DNA from: Rhynochetos jubatus
Taxonomy: Eukaryota; Chordata; Aves; Eurypygiformes; Rhynochetidae
Direction of reading: 5' to 3'
NCBI GenBank assembly: GCA_027574665.1
Contig: CM050648.1
Location: 65,861,363 to 65,925,362, forward strand
Length of the DNA: 64,000 nucleotides
Part shown: positions 19,692 through 34,600 of the stretch, in pieces
How the letters are laid out: each line of letters opens with the position of its first letter
Numbering within the stretch: the first letter of the stretch is position 1
Made by a program: the position numbers and the translations under genes
Notes under the pieces: generated by a model
Told to the model about the DNA's origin: nothing
Databases searched by the model: none
What the model saw: the letters and a program-made list of their open reading frames with translations, nothing else

Positions 19692-22600
19692 TTACTTCAG
19701 AAGTTTTGGCACAGTTAGAGTAGGAACTGTAATTTCTTTAAAAATTGGCACATAGTTTGGATTCGGTTGGCTTGGACCTTGATCCAAAGTCTCAATGATC
19801 ATCTGCTTCATGTCTCTGCTGGCGTCGCCTCTCACTGTCAGCAGAGCTGCAATATGGTCATCCCTGCCAAAGGAAGTGGCAAGACTGGCATCAGCGGGAA
19901 AACTTTGCACAAGTAAGGTTTTGGCAGAAATATCACTTAGTTGGCAATCCTTTCACTCTGTTTCAGCGTGCACTTTCATTTTTAAACCAGATCTCTAGTC
20001 ACTCAGAACTGGCTTTTCCAGCTCAATATAAACCATTATTTTGGCTGCTCTTAGGACTCTAAAATATGTTTTACCTTCCCAAAACACAAAAAGGAAGTAT
20101 GTTCCTTATTCCTTTGCTGTAGCACTGAGTACTGAAGCGCATGCACCTCCTAGTCCAGCTCATATACATTTTATATTAGCATTATTTTGCATGAGAAAGT
20201 GCCTACATTCCAAAATACAAAAAATATGAACACATTTACACATGGTTTTAAAATTCTCCCAAGGCTACAAAGAAACTATGATGTTATTTATTCGTCTTAA
20301 GTTTCAGTGCAGACGGCATTACCTGATATCTGGGTATTTACTGACTAGAGTTGAAACTTCCAGATAGAGCAGTGAAGGGTCAGTCAGCTTGATAACCTCT
20401 GCAATGGCTTCAATGATGTCACAGAGCCCTTCAGTGTCCTCTCCAGAACCCTGCAAGGTGAGGAGTAAGAACAAAATAAATCCCTGAAACAAAAGCAACC
20501 CTCCCCAATATCTATAAACAATCCTTTAATCAGTATTTGGTCTGACAATGTTCTTGAATGCCCGAAAGAGCTGAATCTTCACACATTAAAATACCACAAT
20601 ATTCATTAACTGCCATCATAAGCCTCTTCCCCTGTTCTTCATCCAGAGACCTACCTTTGGGATACCAGTAAAGTCAGTCATGCCTTACAAACAGCATGTT
20701 GTATTTATGCACATGGTGATGCATTCCAATCTTTTGCTACTTGGCCAGCATAAACATTAGGAATAATCGATGCCACCAAGACAGCTTTCAATAACCCATC
20801 AACTGAATTGTAATACCTGTTTAATCTCTGGATTATTTTAGTGTTCTCAGTTCCAGGTCATCTGGTCCTGCCCCTCTGGTATTGTTCATTTCATTTATTC
20901 CACAACTTCTATCAATGCCTTTATCTGAAACAGGCCTTACACAGAATCCCACATAATGAAGGACTCCGCTGCAGGAGTTGCCCCAGCATCTTCCACAGTG
21001 AAGAGAGATGAATGCTGCCCCTCCCACCCTCCTCCCCCAGTTTTTCAGGCCTTATCTTTCTCCACATTCTTTTTGCATTTTGTCATCTGTTGGCCCTAGG
21101 AGCTTTCTGGTAGATTCCTGCTCTTTTTGCAGTTAAAAAAAAGACATAGCATTCATTTTAGGCCTATCCGTACATTTCTCAAATACCTTTTCTGGCCCCT
21201 TTTTCCTATTTGTACTGCACTTTAAATAGGGTCAAATTACTTGTCTTGCTGATCCTAGATGAATACACTGCATGCTACTTAGGTAACAAGTAGCTGCATC
21301 TGTTCCGTGCCATATCGCCCCTTCTTCCAGCCAAGAAAAGCAAAGCCCAAATATTATTAACTTTTTTTTTTTAAACAAACTACTGTGTATTTTCTTTCCC
21401 TTACTACTACAGATTCAGAGTACCTATCTCTGTGAGGCCATTCAAACACTCAGAGCTGTATAAACACGAAGCAGTAGAAACTGGTGCTCAGGAACTTCAG
21501 TGGCAGGCCTGCACGTGTTCAGAAACTCTGCCTGTGCCCCCAGCTGGCATCTTTGATATTCACCAGTCACCCAGTATTTTGGGGACACAGAGATCCCACT
21601 CTCTCCATTTTCACCAAGCAGTAAACAGGTGTGGTTTATTCTAGGTTACCAGCATTACTCAAAGCAAATACTTACAGCCGTGAGCTTCTTAAACAGAAAT
21701 CTGAACTGTTCCGCTTCTTTGGTCATTCTTTCTGCACCCTCTTTTCTCTCTTCTGCATTCTTGAAAGATATACGTTTTAACATGATTGCTCTGATGTATT
21801 CCACAACCACTCTCCGATGGGCCTCCATAGTCATTGTCTGAAAGAGAAGCACAAGGTGGTGGATTATGGCAGCGATACCTGCAAACACAGCCCTTAGTTT
21901 AGTCTTTGAACAGTTATTTGGCTTTGAAATGTGCGTTTACACTTAATCACCAGTACACAGTTTTCGCTAACTTTACCCACTGAGTGGCTTAAGATTTTGG
22001 CAGTGCTAACAGAAACGAAGCCTGTCCTTCTCTAACAAAAAGTATGTGCCAATTACCTGAGAGAGAAACCACAAACCCAGGATATCTCTAGTGACATGTG
22101 TGACATTTCTGAGGAGCACCAAAGGTAGAACGACAAGCATGAAATAGTTGGGAGGATCTTTAGAACAGACCTGTGCTTGGCCTTGCAGCCTTGCTCTTTG
22201 TATCTGCGTCAAGGAATGACCAGCCATCACAGAGGCTGCTGCTGGAGAATGCCAGTACGCTGCATAAAGCACTGCAAATCTTGCCTGCATTATCCGTGCT
22301 CTGGGTCATGTCTGGTAAGAGGCCTGGAGGGACAGCAGCCATCCCTTTCTCAGACCTTCCTTCACTGATTTGCTGTTCTGCACTTGTCTTTTTACAGGAA
22401 AACAGTTACTGGTGACCAAGTGAAACATCTGGTAGTGGTGTAAGAGTAACGCTGAGGTTTGGAAATGAAGAACCAAACAACCCCCCCGAAACCTATACAT
22501 GTTTTTTCAGCGCTAATGTAAGGAGAGTCCTTAAATTCCACAAGGTGCTTCCCCCCTCATCATGGTAGCAAAGTTACTTACAATTAAGAAAAAGCCTGCA

Positions 22601-25600
22601 TAACAGGTAGTCACAAACTTCTAATCATATTTTACTAGTATTTATCAAGCTTTAGTGTCTATCCACATGTTCTTCAGTCAAAATTTTGGAGAAAGTTTCA
22701 GGAACGAGAGAAATGGGGGGAAAAAAAAAAAAAAAAAAAAAAAGAGAGAAAACAACAGATTGCAAAGTTTTGGAAGTCACAGCCCACCCAGGACACAAAA
22801 TACAATTTCACGTCCTGCTCTCGAGACTGTGCAGAAATACCAGAGTTCACTGGTTGTTCAGGGCTGGATTCTCTTGCATTGGTGGAACCGATGCCAATTG
22901 CACAGAAGAAAACTAACTCCACAGAATGGACTGTGGGAGACAGACCCCATCCCACTGAAAAGTGAACCGCAGCAGCTCTGCAACTGAGAGAAAGAACACT
23001 CAAGAAGAGCCAACAGTGCGATGACAGGGCGTTCACTTTACGTGCCAGGAAAAGGGCAATGCAGAATGACTGTCAGATCCAGTTCCCCCCTGTTCCAGAA
23101 CAGTGTTCTTCCCACTGGGCTACAGCCTTTTTGTAGGTGGCCTGTTGGTGTGGCTTTTTAAAAACTGGATTTTCAAAACAAGGTTAACCAAGAATATTTC
23201 AAAGCCAGGAAAAGAGCCCACCCCAAACCAGGGGGAAAAAACCAAAAGTGTCCCACCCTGTGCTAGAACATACGGTGTCTTGTGTGGGAGGTTTGTTTCG
23301 AGGTGCGAGACAGTGGAATAGCAGGTACAATTAATGCCAAAAAATGTGTTTGTCACCATCTTCCCCATAAGGTGGCAATAAACCCTACATGATGAAACAC
23401 ATGCGATCGCAGAGATTGGTATTAGCACTTACACTCATGCCAAGCACTTTTACCACACAGTAACAAACCAGATCTGGAGAAGAAAGCTGTTCCATGGATA
23501 TAGACTAATTCTGTGACTGACCTCACTTCGTGTACGTTTTCTGGGCTGAAAACACGTATTATTCACTCAGATGATAAGGCCTCAAGGATGTGCAAATACT
23601 GAAGGCTAAGCGGTCATCAGAGGAACTTTGAGTAGTCCCCTCTCTAAGAGTTAAGGTAACGAGTGTATGATTTTGAGACTGTCTTTCGAGCACTTCGAGC
23701 AAGGGTCTATTCAAAGACCTCACCTGAATCCTGATTTTGCTAGCTTCGAGTATTTCCTAAATCTTAGGGAATCATTTAAGATGTGCTGTCTTAACTACAC
23801 AAAAATGACTTTAATTCAATAAAGGATAAACACAAGTACAATAATACTAAAGATTAAAGGATAATAGAGAAATCCAGATATCCTTTGACAGAAAAAAAAA
23901 AAAGATGATGATCTAACCTGGCTCATTATGCTGCTGTAACAGCACTTTAAACATGAGTTACACATTTGTTAAACCTTATGGAACCAATTTAGCCCTGCCT
24001 CACTGTATATATTAGAACTGAGAATTACAGAACATGCATTTATTAAAAAAGGTAATTCCAGGCCAGTAAAACTAGCCTCAGAAGAGCCAATTTTATCTGA
24101 CTACAAACTTCTGAGGAAAGGTAGAATAGTACAAGCTGGTAAGAATACAACCTAGTAACATGCAATATATTCTCTCCTGCAACTCTGATCTGTCTTTGAC
24201 ATTATATGGCTGTGAACAAAAAAGATGCAAGAGAAATATTAGATGTGGAGTGCTGCAATATGATTATGAGCATTTTTTCATTTCCAGTGATGAATCAACT
24301 CCAATTTCCATATTCCAGTTTTGAATTCTGTTCTGTGTTCAGAAATTCCAAACCAACACATTATTTAGAGTACATTAGCCAAGTATCATAGAATATTTTT
24401 CACCTACCTTTTTATAAGGCTTTTTTATTTTTGCAAAGTCATTGAAATAATCCTCTACAGTGACACAGATAGTCCCCACGGCGTTAGACCCCATCAACCA
24501 CTTCTTTGTCATTAGCTCATTGAGATGTGGCTGAGAAGGTAACAAACAATTGATCAGAACAAATCTTTGACACTTTCATCACCCCAATGCAGTTACAAAA
24601 AGAGACAATTTTAAGCGTCAGACATTTCTAAATTACACTCCTTCAAAAGGAATAAGCAGTTAGTGTAGGAAAATGATGTGACCACTTGTCAGAGTGACAG
24701 TCATCACAGAGTGCTACCCTGACAGCCACTCTGGGTGTGCACGTAAACAAACCACACTAACCTGGGCGTGTTTCACAGGAGGTCTCTAAAATCCTTTCTA
24801 CGTTCTCTAATTAAATCTCTCTAAAAAAATAGGGTCAAAGGACAAAACTGACGTCAGAGCTGACAATTCCAATTTTAAATGAGGCACTTTCAAACTGTTG
24901 TGATAATGCAAATTCATGTTTGATTTCTTGAACTGCTGGTGGCTACTCAGCTGTTTCTCTCTGACGTCCCCCACAAACATCCTGTGCCTATACGCCCTGC
25001 GCCTTTCCCAGAACTCCATAATACATAATTCCAGTATTCTCTTCATCTACACACCTATCTTGTTTTCTTCTCCCCAGAGGAAAAATTCTTTACATGTTAG
25101 AGCACAGTATTTTATAAGCGATAATAGTGAATTGCAGCTTGAGGTTAAAGAATGGTCACTGGGGTAGATCAAGTGTCTTCTCATAATTAATGAGAAGTAA
25201 AGGTTTTGCTTAAGAGCTCCAAGTTTATTTTAAACACTGCTCCCACATCTTTCTTAACGTGACTCGAGGTGTTAACACTACTAGCTCAAAATATGACGAC
25301 AAGTCCCAGAGCATCTTTCTTCGCTCTCACTATTTCTCTAACTTCCCTGCCTCGCCCCCCCAATACACAATTTCTTTTTAGTAATACATTCTTTTTTCCT
25401 CCTGGGGGATTCTATACAGGAAGCTAGAATTCATGGGAATTTATCAGTCAAAGGGTCCACCTTTACAGTCAATTAATGACCTTAATTATAGGTGTATTGC
25501 ACCTGTACAAAGATAACTTAGTAACAGGAATAGTTTCCAAATAATTCTTAAAGCAAAACTATGTAAGTATATGTGCTGGTTTTAGTGGGGATGGAGTTAA

Positions 25601-28600
25601 TTTTCTTCACAGTAGCTGGTAAGAGGCTGTGTTTTGGATTTGTGTGAGGCTATTGTTTTGGATTTGGGCTGAGAGAAGGTTGATAACACTGATGGTTTTG
25701 GTTGTTGCCAAGGAATGTTTATACCAAGCCAAGGAATGTTTCAGTTTCTGATTGCTTACGGTTTCAGCTGCTTACTGGGGCTAAACCACCACAGTATAAG
25801 GCTAAGTACAATCTGTGAGAAAACATTCGCTTTATACAAAGCACCTGCCTGAAGTCATCCTGTGAAATATAATTATGCAACCTTTCAGTCTCCATGCAAA
25901 CTATACCAGTGGAAAACAACACTGATGTTCTCTGGCATTTTGCTAGCACACCACATGTAACATTTTTAGCAATCAAAAGGCTTCATAACTACTTCATTCC
26001 CGAATTACTTTTCCTTATAAAATAATACTTCTGGAGTTTTTTTTAGGGAAAAAAAGTTCTAACCTCTAAATCCATGAAGACTTCATCTAGCAGGCTAGAG
26101 CATGCTTCTTTGGCAATGATGTCTAAGGTTGCATCCATGCTTGTATGGCTGATTGACAGTGTGTCTTCCATTTCAATTCTCAAGTATTTTCTTTTCAGAC
26201 TGATTATAGATTCTCTGTGACAAATCACAATGCTTTTCATCATCCACTGACGCGTTGCTACTAAATTTTCGGAGCGCACACACAGAAAGAGACCTACTGG
26301 ACAGTCTTATTTTTGCAAGGGGAAATAATGCCTGTTGTTTGCTTTGGAAGTCTCAGTTTAGTCTCCAGCATGATTTGAGAGCGATCAACCTAGATTACTT
26401 GTATGTTCATAGAATCACAGAATGGTTTGGGCTGGAAGGGACCTTAAAGACCATCTAGTTCCAACCCCCTGCCATGGGCAGGGACACCCTCCACTAGACC
26501 AGGTTGCTCAAAGCCTCATCCAGCCTGGCCTTGAACACTGCCAGGGATGGGGCACCCACAGCTTCTCTGGGCGACCTGTTCCAGTGCCTCACCACCCTCT
26601 CCAGGAATAATTTCTTCCTGATATCCAATCTAAATCTCCCTGCTTTCAGTTTACCCCTTGTCCTGTCACTACAGACACCTGTACAAAGTTCCCCCCAGCT
26701 TTCCTGTAGGCCCCTTCAGGTACTGGAAGGCTGCAATAAGGTCTCCCTGGAGCCTTCTCTTCTCCAGGCTGAACAATCCCAACTCAGCTTGTTGGTAACA
26801 AATTACTGATTTGTAGACTTAAGAATGGCAGCAGATGTAGATGAAGATGGGGTTGGATTACTGAACACTGAAACATGAGTGATGAGGATTTCTTTCTCCT
26901 GCGTTGATATTCTTAATAGAGCAGACTCTACCTTTACTTTTCTCCAGTTCAGTTCACCTTGATCACATTGGTTGAAGGTGAACTGTGAGAGATGAAATAT
27001 AAGAGAAAATGGCAGGCCACAGACGAACAAACCAAAATGACTTTTTCAAATTCTGAATGGTAAGTTTTTCTTTGGCAATGAAATTCTTGGAATACCAAGT
27101 GGACTTGCACCGGTGAGAGGCAATGGCTTGGCTTGCCAAAGGCAAGAGCAATCACAGTACCTGCCTCCTAAAACACTAACATATTTAAATATTTTGTCTT
27201 TATTTAGTCAGCTAAACTATCTTAACTGAAACCCTCTGTGTACCAAAGAGAAGGCCCTGGGAACGTGTAGTATTACAAATGAAATATCAGTAGTTATTTT
27301 TCTCACAATACTGCAAGAACATGCAGACTTACTTAAAGGTTTGACAGTTGTTGATGACTGCAATCATGTACTGAACGTAGCACTGTGGATACTGACGATT
27401 TTTAAGATGTTCTTCTTTATACAACTGTGCTTCATCTTTGTACCTGTAACATATAAGAGGAAGGGCATTAAACAGACAGAAATCTGTAATAACTTAAGTA
27501 CACACCTGGAGAAGCAAATGCTCCATAAGGGCCTGTCAGGTATTTAGAAGTATTTTACAGGGGGTTGTTGCTTATGTCACGTTTAGTCTCTCCGTTCTGG
27601 GCAGAATCCAGCCAAGGAGGTGTTTTCTGTCTTCCTTATGAGAAAGATATAGAATTAAGACATAAAAGAAAGCGGAACTGCTTCCAAAAATGACAGCTAT
27701 TTGCAAAGAGGAAGTGAAAGTGCCACTCACCAGCACAGAACAACTTCTGTGGTGAAACTGGGGAGGGAGGAAGAAAGCAAGAAGAGGAAAGGGAAGAAAA
27801 GCTTGGTTGGCATGGATGTGACAGGAGAAAGATGAAGCAATAAAGAAACATCCATAGGAAAAACAGGTATAGGAATTGTAGTAACAAAGAGAGGCTGAGG
27901 CAGGATCAAGCATTTCTATTTTAAAAATTATGTTACCTGGTTAGAAATGAATTCATTTGTTGAAGACATAGAAGGAGTACCTTTGTTTTCAAATCTTCAT
28001 TTATCTGAGCAGCGACCTGAAGATTCTGCTCAAACATCTAAGTGAAAAATAGTTTAGTTATAAAGAGAGACCTTTATCAGTGGTATACCAAAGACAGAAC
28101 TCCCTCTTGTTGCAGACTCCCTCTAGCACCAGCTTTACATAACATTAAAAGAAAAAACAGTCCAGACAATTGCTGCTGACTAAACCAAAAATCCCCACTT
28201 CCATTAAGTGTAATTAATAAATTATTGGCAACTATTAATGTATGCTGCAGTTTTCTCCTGATACTGAAAATACTTGCATTCTTCAGCAAAAAAGTTCTTA
28301 ATATTTCTATTTAGAGAAAATGAGCATAAACTGACATTTTTCTGGTTGATAAAGATCACTTTAGAAACTTTCAATTTCTACTACCAACAACAGGGTAGTC
28401 CAGGTTGTTTGGGTTTTCAGGTTTTGTTTGTTTGTTTGGGTTTTTTTAAAGATTTTAGAAATAGCCTTATCTTTTCTGTTTTGAAACTATTTAATAATTT
28501 GGACAGGCATTAACGTTGACTGAAGTAGTGTTCAAACAGCAACATTTTTCATCTTCAACAGATCGTCTCTTTCTAGTATTAAGGTGTTTGTATAATGAAT

Positions 28601-31600
28601 AAAAGAACAAATACACGCCTAACTACCTCAGCACCATACTAACAAACAATATGACTTACAGACATCTCATCTGGTAGGCTTATACTACAAATCTACATGA
28701 AGATACCTAAGTAAAAGCAGTTAACTATAAATATCAACTAAATAGGCTGGGGAAAATAGGTTTCTAGTCGACACATAAAAAGAACTAAGACTCTTAAATG
28801 TTAAAGTGAAAAAAGCAAATTCAAAACCTCAAAAGAAACAACCCCTCCAACTAACAGCTCTAAAGGAAAAAAAACCCTATACTTTAAGAGACACAGAAAC
28901 AATGGTATTCCAAACACCTTTGTGTCCCCCTCTCGTCCCTTCGTTCCCCCAAATCCATGTATTGCTTCTGTAGATTTACTAGAATAACCAAGTTCTCTTG
29001 TACCTGAAAAACAATAGCTGGGAGTGTAGTCTGATAGTACCCATCTTGATCTGCTTCTGGTTCAGTTTCTTTTATCCAGTCTTTTTTATCTGTCTCCAGT
29101 GCTTTTCGTAGCCAGCCAATAATGTTAGACTACATTAAATAAAGAATCAAGCAAAAGAAAAAAAGATCATCTTAAATTAACACACACACAAACCCCAAAA
29201 CACTACAATATTTGGAATAGCAGCCATTTCCACAATGAAGAGTGGCATAGGAACAGATAATGTTACCATTCTTGTCACTCCTACAGCATATAGGTAACAA
29301 AGTAAAATTTGGACTGACACACACAAAGGTTAATACTGGCAAACGAGTGATGTAGTCTGAAAGCAAGCTTAGGCACATTTTGGAAGGGGAGTGCTCCAAA
29401 CACAAAGAGCAATTCAGCTTGTCATGGTTACTGACTTTGGAAGCATTTATCAAGCCTCAGGCTTTAGGTTTCAAATGAAATTTTTCAACAACTGAAAAAA
29501 CAAGGGTAATCCTAATGTAAGAAAATTAGCATATATCTGCTTGTAGTTCCCTTTTATCTATGGTTTAAGAAACTGATGTTTGTTACCATGAGGGTCAAAC
29601 CCCCAGGATTGGATTAAATAAGTTGCATTTCTTGGAACTTAAGTGCCACAGAAAATAGTCACGGACATACAACAGTCAGCTCTCCCCTGCCATCCAACAA
29701 ACACATTATACAGCAAACAGACATTGAAAACAACTAGTTTTAGAACTAGATTAAGCCAGTTTTCCAATGACTTGTATGACAGATACCATGGACATACTTG
29801 CAAGACTAAGCAGTAAAGACTAGCATGCTTGCTAAATATGTAATTGGATTATTTGATTTCTGTCTAAGTAAAATAATTCTCTCTGTTTTCAAAGGGTTGA
29901 AGGTTTCTGCCTCTTCTCTACTTTGATCACACGTAGTTAAAATCCCCATGCAATATAAAGGTTCATACTTCTTTCCAATGTATAACAGGTACATTGGCGT
30001 GCCCTACAATACAAGCATGACCAGGGGGCATGTACAGAAAGGGCAAAATGTCTAAAATGTGTACTTTTAAAAAAGTTTACTTTTAAAAAATGTATTAAAT
30101 AAGTATCTTTTGGTCAAAAGTACCAGCAGATAAAGGAAGAAACTGAGAGCTCTACAATCTTCCTGCACAAGAAAGGTTGTTGACCAAACTCAGGCCTGTG
30201 GTTCTCGTCCTCTCTTTCTCACTACAGCAAGTGGCTTCTCAAGGGCTGTGCCTGCCAAGTACATATAGTATTATCTTTAGGTATGCGAAATGAGGTACTA
30301 TCTTTTTTCCCTGATAAGCACGGAACTGCTCTGATGAGATATGATTTGCAAAGAAGAATTAATCTTTTCATCCAGCAGCCCAGGGTACATCAACATTTTT
30401 CACCTTAGGACCATAATTTTTCAAGGTTTTTTTTTTCTAGCTGAGGTGCTTGGAAAAAAGAATCTATTAGAAATCTGCTAAAATCTATTATCATTTTATT
30501 TCTCATGAAAATGAGGTATTTTTATTGACAAATATAATTTCTTCAGTTGATAGTCACAAACAGGAATTTCATTTACTCAACCAGCACTAGTTACATTTTG
30601 TTATTAGACAGTTTTGAAACACAACATCAAAAGAAAATAAGTAGAAGTGTAAGTCGGAATGTGTAGAAAACTAGATCAGGCTGAATCAGTGAAACAAATA
30701 GGTAGATTCAGTATTTTCTGCCTTAAAAAGACGACTCAGCCAAAAATTAAAACCAGCAAAAGAACACCACTCTGTTTAACAGAATAGCAGCTTTGCTTTA
30801 TTTATAGAATACATCAATGCTCTCTATATAATATTTTTCAGTACATAGGGAAAAAACATTACTAAAAACCCATATAGGTATATTTTTTTTATCTTAAGAG
30901 GGGAAAAAATGAATTGAAAGGCATTTCCTAAGTCAAGCCAAAAGCAGCTTGAGAAAACAAACCAATGTTTTTTTGTCCTAAATGTAAGTGCAGAAAAATA
31001 AACTTGCACAAAAGTCCTTATGAAGCTAATGCACAGCAGAGCCTCTACTGGCAACTTCCTTGAGACATAACAAGATTGGTTCATATTGTTGTGATAAGTA
31101 TCAAGTCCAAGTAGTTGCTGTGACTGGACATATTTTAGTAGCTGACACATCCAAAGCAGCAAAAAAAAAAAAAAAATTCCCTCCTCTGCTTGGCAGAGCT
31201 CCTGAACTTAAAAGGAGTAGGAATTCAATTGAACAATGTAAGAATATCAAGTCCACAGTTCCAACTATCCCCATATCCAGTCTCAGAAGCAATCCACAGC
31301 AGACCTTGAAAGAAAAATACATTTTAAAACCTGACAATCACATACTGGTTCCTTTGCCATCTAGCTGACCAATTTCCAGTAACTATTAGGATAAATATAA
31401 AGACACTGCTTCTTGGTTAAGATGCACTTGAAATGGTATCCACAAAAGGAAATTATGCTCATGCCGTTGACAGGAAAAAAAGGAAAGACTTAAAAGAATT
31501 CAACTGAAAAGATCTCATCTGTATCAAATGCTGACACAGTTACTATACAGATCAATCTGCATTCAGTGGCTTTTAAGTATAGTAATTCCTAACATACTAG

Positions 31601-34600
31601 CACTATGAATTTAGACATATGAACACCAGAATTCCTTCCTTTCTAATAAAATACAATTAATACAATCTGTAAAACATAATTATTCCTTGAAATGTCACGG
31701 TTTACATCTATAAAATCATCTGAACAACTTTATAAACAAGCCTACACATAGTGTATGAAAATTTATATATTTAAAGAGATGGAGTTCACATTTGGCTTGT
31801 TAGTTTCCTCTGATGGAGGAACAGCACCGAGATGCTAATGCAGCTATAATAAACTCATCCAGAGGTATCTTTGCATTATTGTTACTCACAGTAAGTGTTG
31901 ACATATACTTGCTGAGAAGCTGGTCTACCACATTTTGCGAAATCAGAGCATCCAGAGAATTTACATCCACTTCAGGAGATAGTTCTGAATTTCCCATCAT
32001 CTCTGTACTGAATTAAAAAAAACCAAAAAAGAACTTATAGATTAATAAAGAAAAATGAGAGAAGTTAAAAACTACGCAGCTTTTTTGTATGACCACTATA
32101 AGGGTCAATTTTCCAATATCCATATATTTCAAAAAGTTCTTAATAGTAACTGCAACAATAAATGCATTTACAAGGAATGTAAATAAAACTATATAAAAGA
32201 ATGAACAGGATGTAAAAGCTATCACCCAGCATATATTAAAAAATGTTACAGACATTTTAAATATTCAACCGTTTCCTATGTTTCTAACTTTCATGTATGA
32301 GAATTAGTGATTACTTAAGACTGAATAAAAGCCAACTGGTTCAACCTGTGGGCTCTTAATAGGGGACATTTGTATATGTCTTAAATTTCAGAGGTGATGA
32401 CATACAACTTACACATTCTGAATTTCAGAATGGGAAAGATCAGTGAAAAGTACAAAATACTCTTCTCACAGCTTCTCAAGAGAGCTTCTGTTTTGCTACT
32501 TGTATCACATCCACATCAAAGGTAAAATATATTTTTAAAAAAATCTACCAACACTTTCTGTATTGGTAGAGAATAAACCTAATATGACAGGAGGTGGCAT
32601 CTTGCATGCCACCTCAAAAGTGCACTTCATGGCTACTGTATTATAAACAGCACCATTAGCTACACTTGCTTGCAAAGGGAAATTCTCAATTTTGTCAGAG
32701 AGCCTAGAGCAATCCTCAAAAATATTTTGACAAGGATTATATAAAAATAGTACTTTGCAGTGGTATTTTACACTTACATAATTACACTTAGTTACACAAG
32801 CAATTCATTATATAATCTAATCTAAAACACAAAAACAAAGCTATGCCAAAGCACAACATAACTCAGTATTTCATGCTGAAAAAAAAAAGAAAATCAGTAA
32901 CTAACTCAAAAACCACATTCTTCAGAGAGTGCTTTATTAACAGTTGAAGGAAATGTATTCAATCATAACAACATAAATTGTTTCACATTCCATTTCTAGC
33001 GTGCTCTTCAGAAGGAAGCTACAAATCCTGTATTTGCAGTGGCAACTATAAAAACAAATAGCAAATTCAAAAAATCCTAAACAAGTCTTTAGTTTGTATA
33101 TTTCGGCAAGTTAAAGTCGTTCTCTGAGTAAGTGCAATGAGTCAGCACAGTGGTGCTTCCGCTTCATGGGGAAAAAAAAGAATCTCAAAGCAGTAAAACC
33201 CCTCATAATAAGGCTAACTACTTAAAAACCAAAATTCTTGTCTTCAAACCCATAAAAGCTGCTGTAACTGAACACTTTACATTCGTAGCATATTCCTGAG
33301 ACTGTAGGAACAGAGACCAAAGATACTTTAATTGGCCCAGGCTATTCAGAAAACTGCATTCCATTCTGTTGCAGTTCACATAAAGAACACAGGTAGTAGC
33401 AGGACCTGCTCTTGGCTCATTCAGGGGAAATGTGAGCAGCTGTTTATGGCACTGTGCCATCTTAGAAAGTAATTCTAGCCTCATTATACTATCACTATCC
33501 CTACTTCACAAGGCCAGAGAGGAATCTTTCTCAAAGTTTACCAATTGAAACCCCAAAACAAAGACCACAAGGTTCTACCTTTAGCCCCCAAATAAAAAAT
33601 GTTTCCTATACACAAATTTTCTTTCCTGATTGCCACAACCCAAGGGTCTGGGGGAAAGGAAGTGACAGACAACTCTCTCTGAAGTGTCAGGAGGCTTCTA
33701 ACTGTAGGGAAGAGTTATTACAGTTCAACAAAAAGTTTATAATCAGGTTGCAATTTCAACCAGAATTTTATTATCTGGAAATTAAAATTTTAGAAAGCTT
33801 CTATTCTGCCTCCTATGCCAGGCCTGCCACCAATCCTGCTCTATCGTATAACAAGAGGTACTCAATCCAGAGATAGCACCCCTCTAGATACATAGTGCCT
33901 TTCCTTCTGTTCCTTACAGTGAAGACTGTTGACACTCTGTAGCGATGTTGGTGAACTCTTAGCAGTTTTGTCAAGACTTGATCAACATCCAATAAAATGT
34001 TATGAATATTGGCATCAGGGTCTTACAAGACTTGTATTTTTCCCTAAAACACAGATTAAGAGTCCTGATCCCAACCCGCTACAGAGCCAGTAACAGCAGT
34101 ATGTTTTCAAAGCTCTCATTATCTTAAATATGAAAGAGAAATACATCTAGCACAGTAAAACTGCATCCCACTATTGCTAAAGGCTATTATTGCACATGGA
34201 TCATCACTTTATTTCTCAGCTACGAGTTGAATACTGTTCTAGAAAACTGGCTTCTGAGACATGCTCTGGTCAAGAACACCACGATTCTTTTAAAACTCCT
34301 ATCTTGCAAATACTGTAAACAGAAATTACGCATGGCTTCCTTATCAATTCATTAGATGGGAAAACAGCCTCAATTCTTCTCTTAACTGGTCAGTAATTTC
34401 TCAGATGGTTCTGAAATGCAGCTGTAACATGAAAATAAAATTTTGTATGTTCCATCTAATATTCAATTACATTTCATAAAAATAGAGAAATATTAGAAAG
34501 GACAAAAATATCTTCCACCGTACAACATTCCATAGAAGTGAACATGGAATGTAACAGCAGTTTAGAATCTATTTTTATACAGGGGAAAAAAGGGTGAAAA

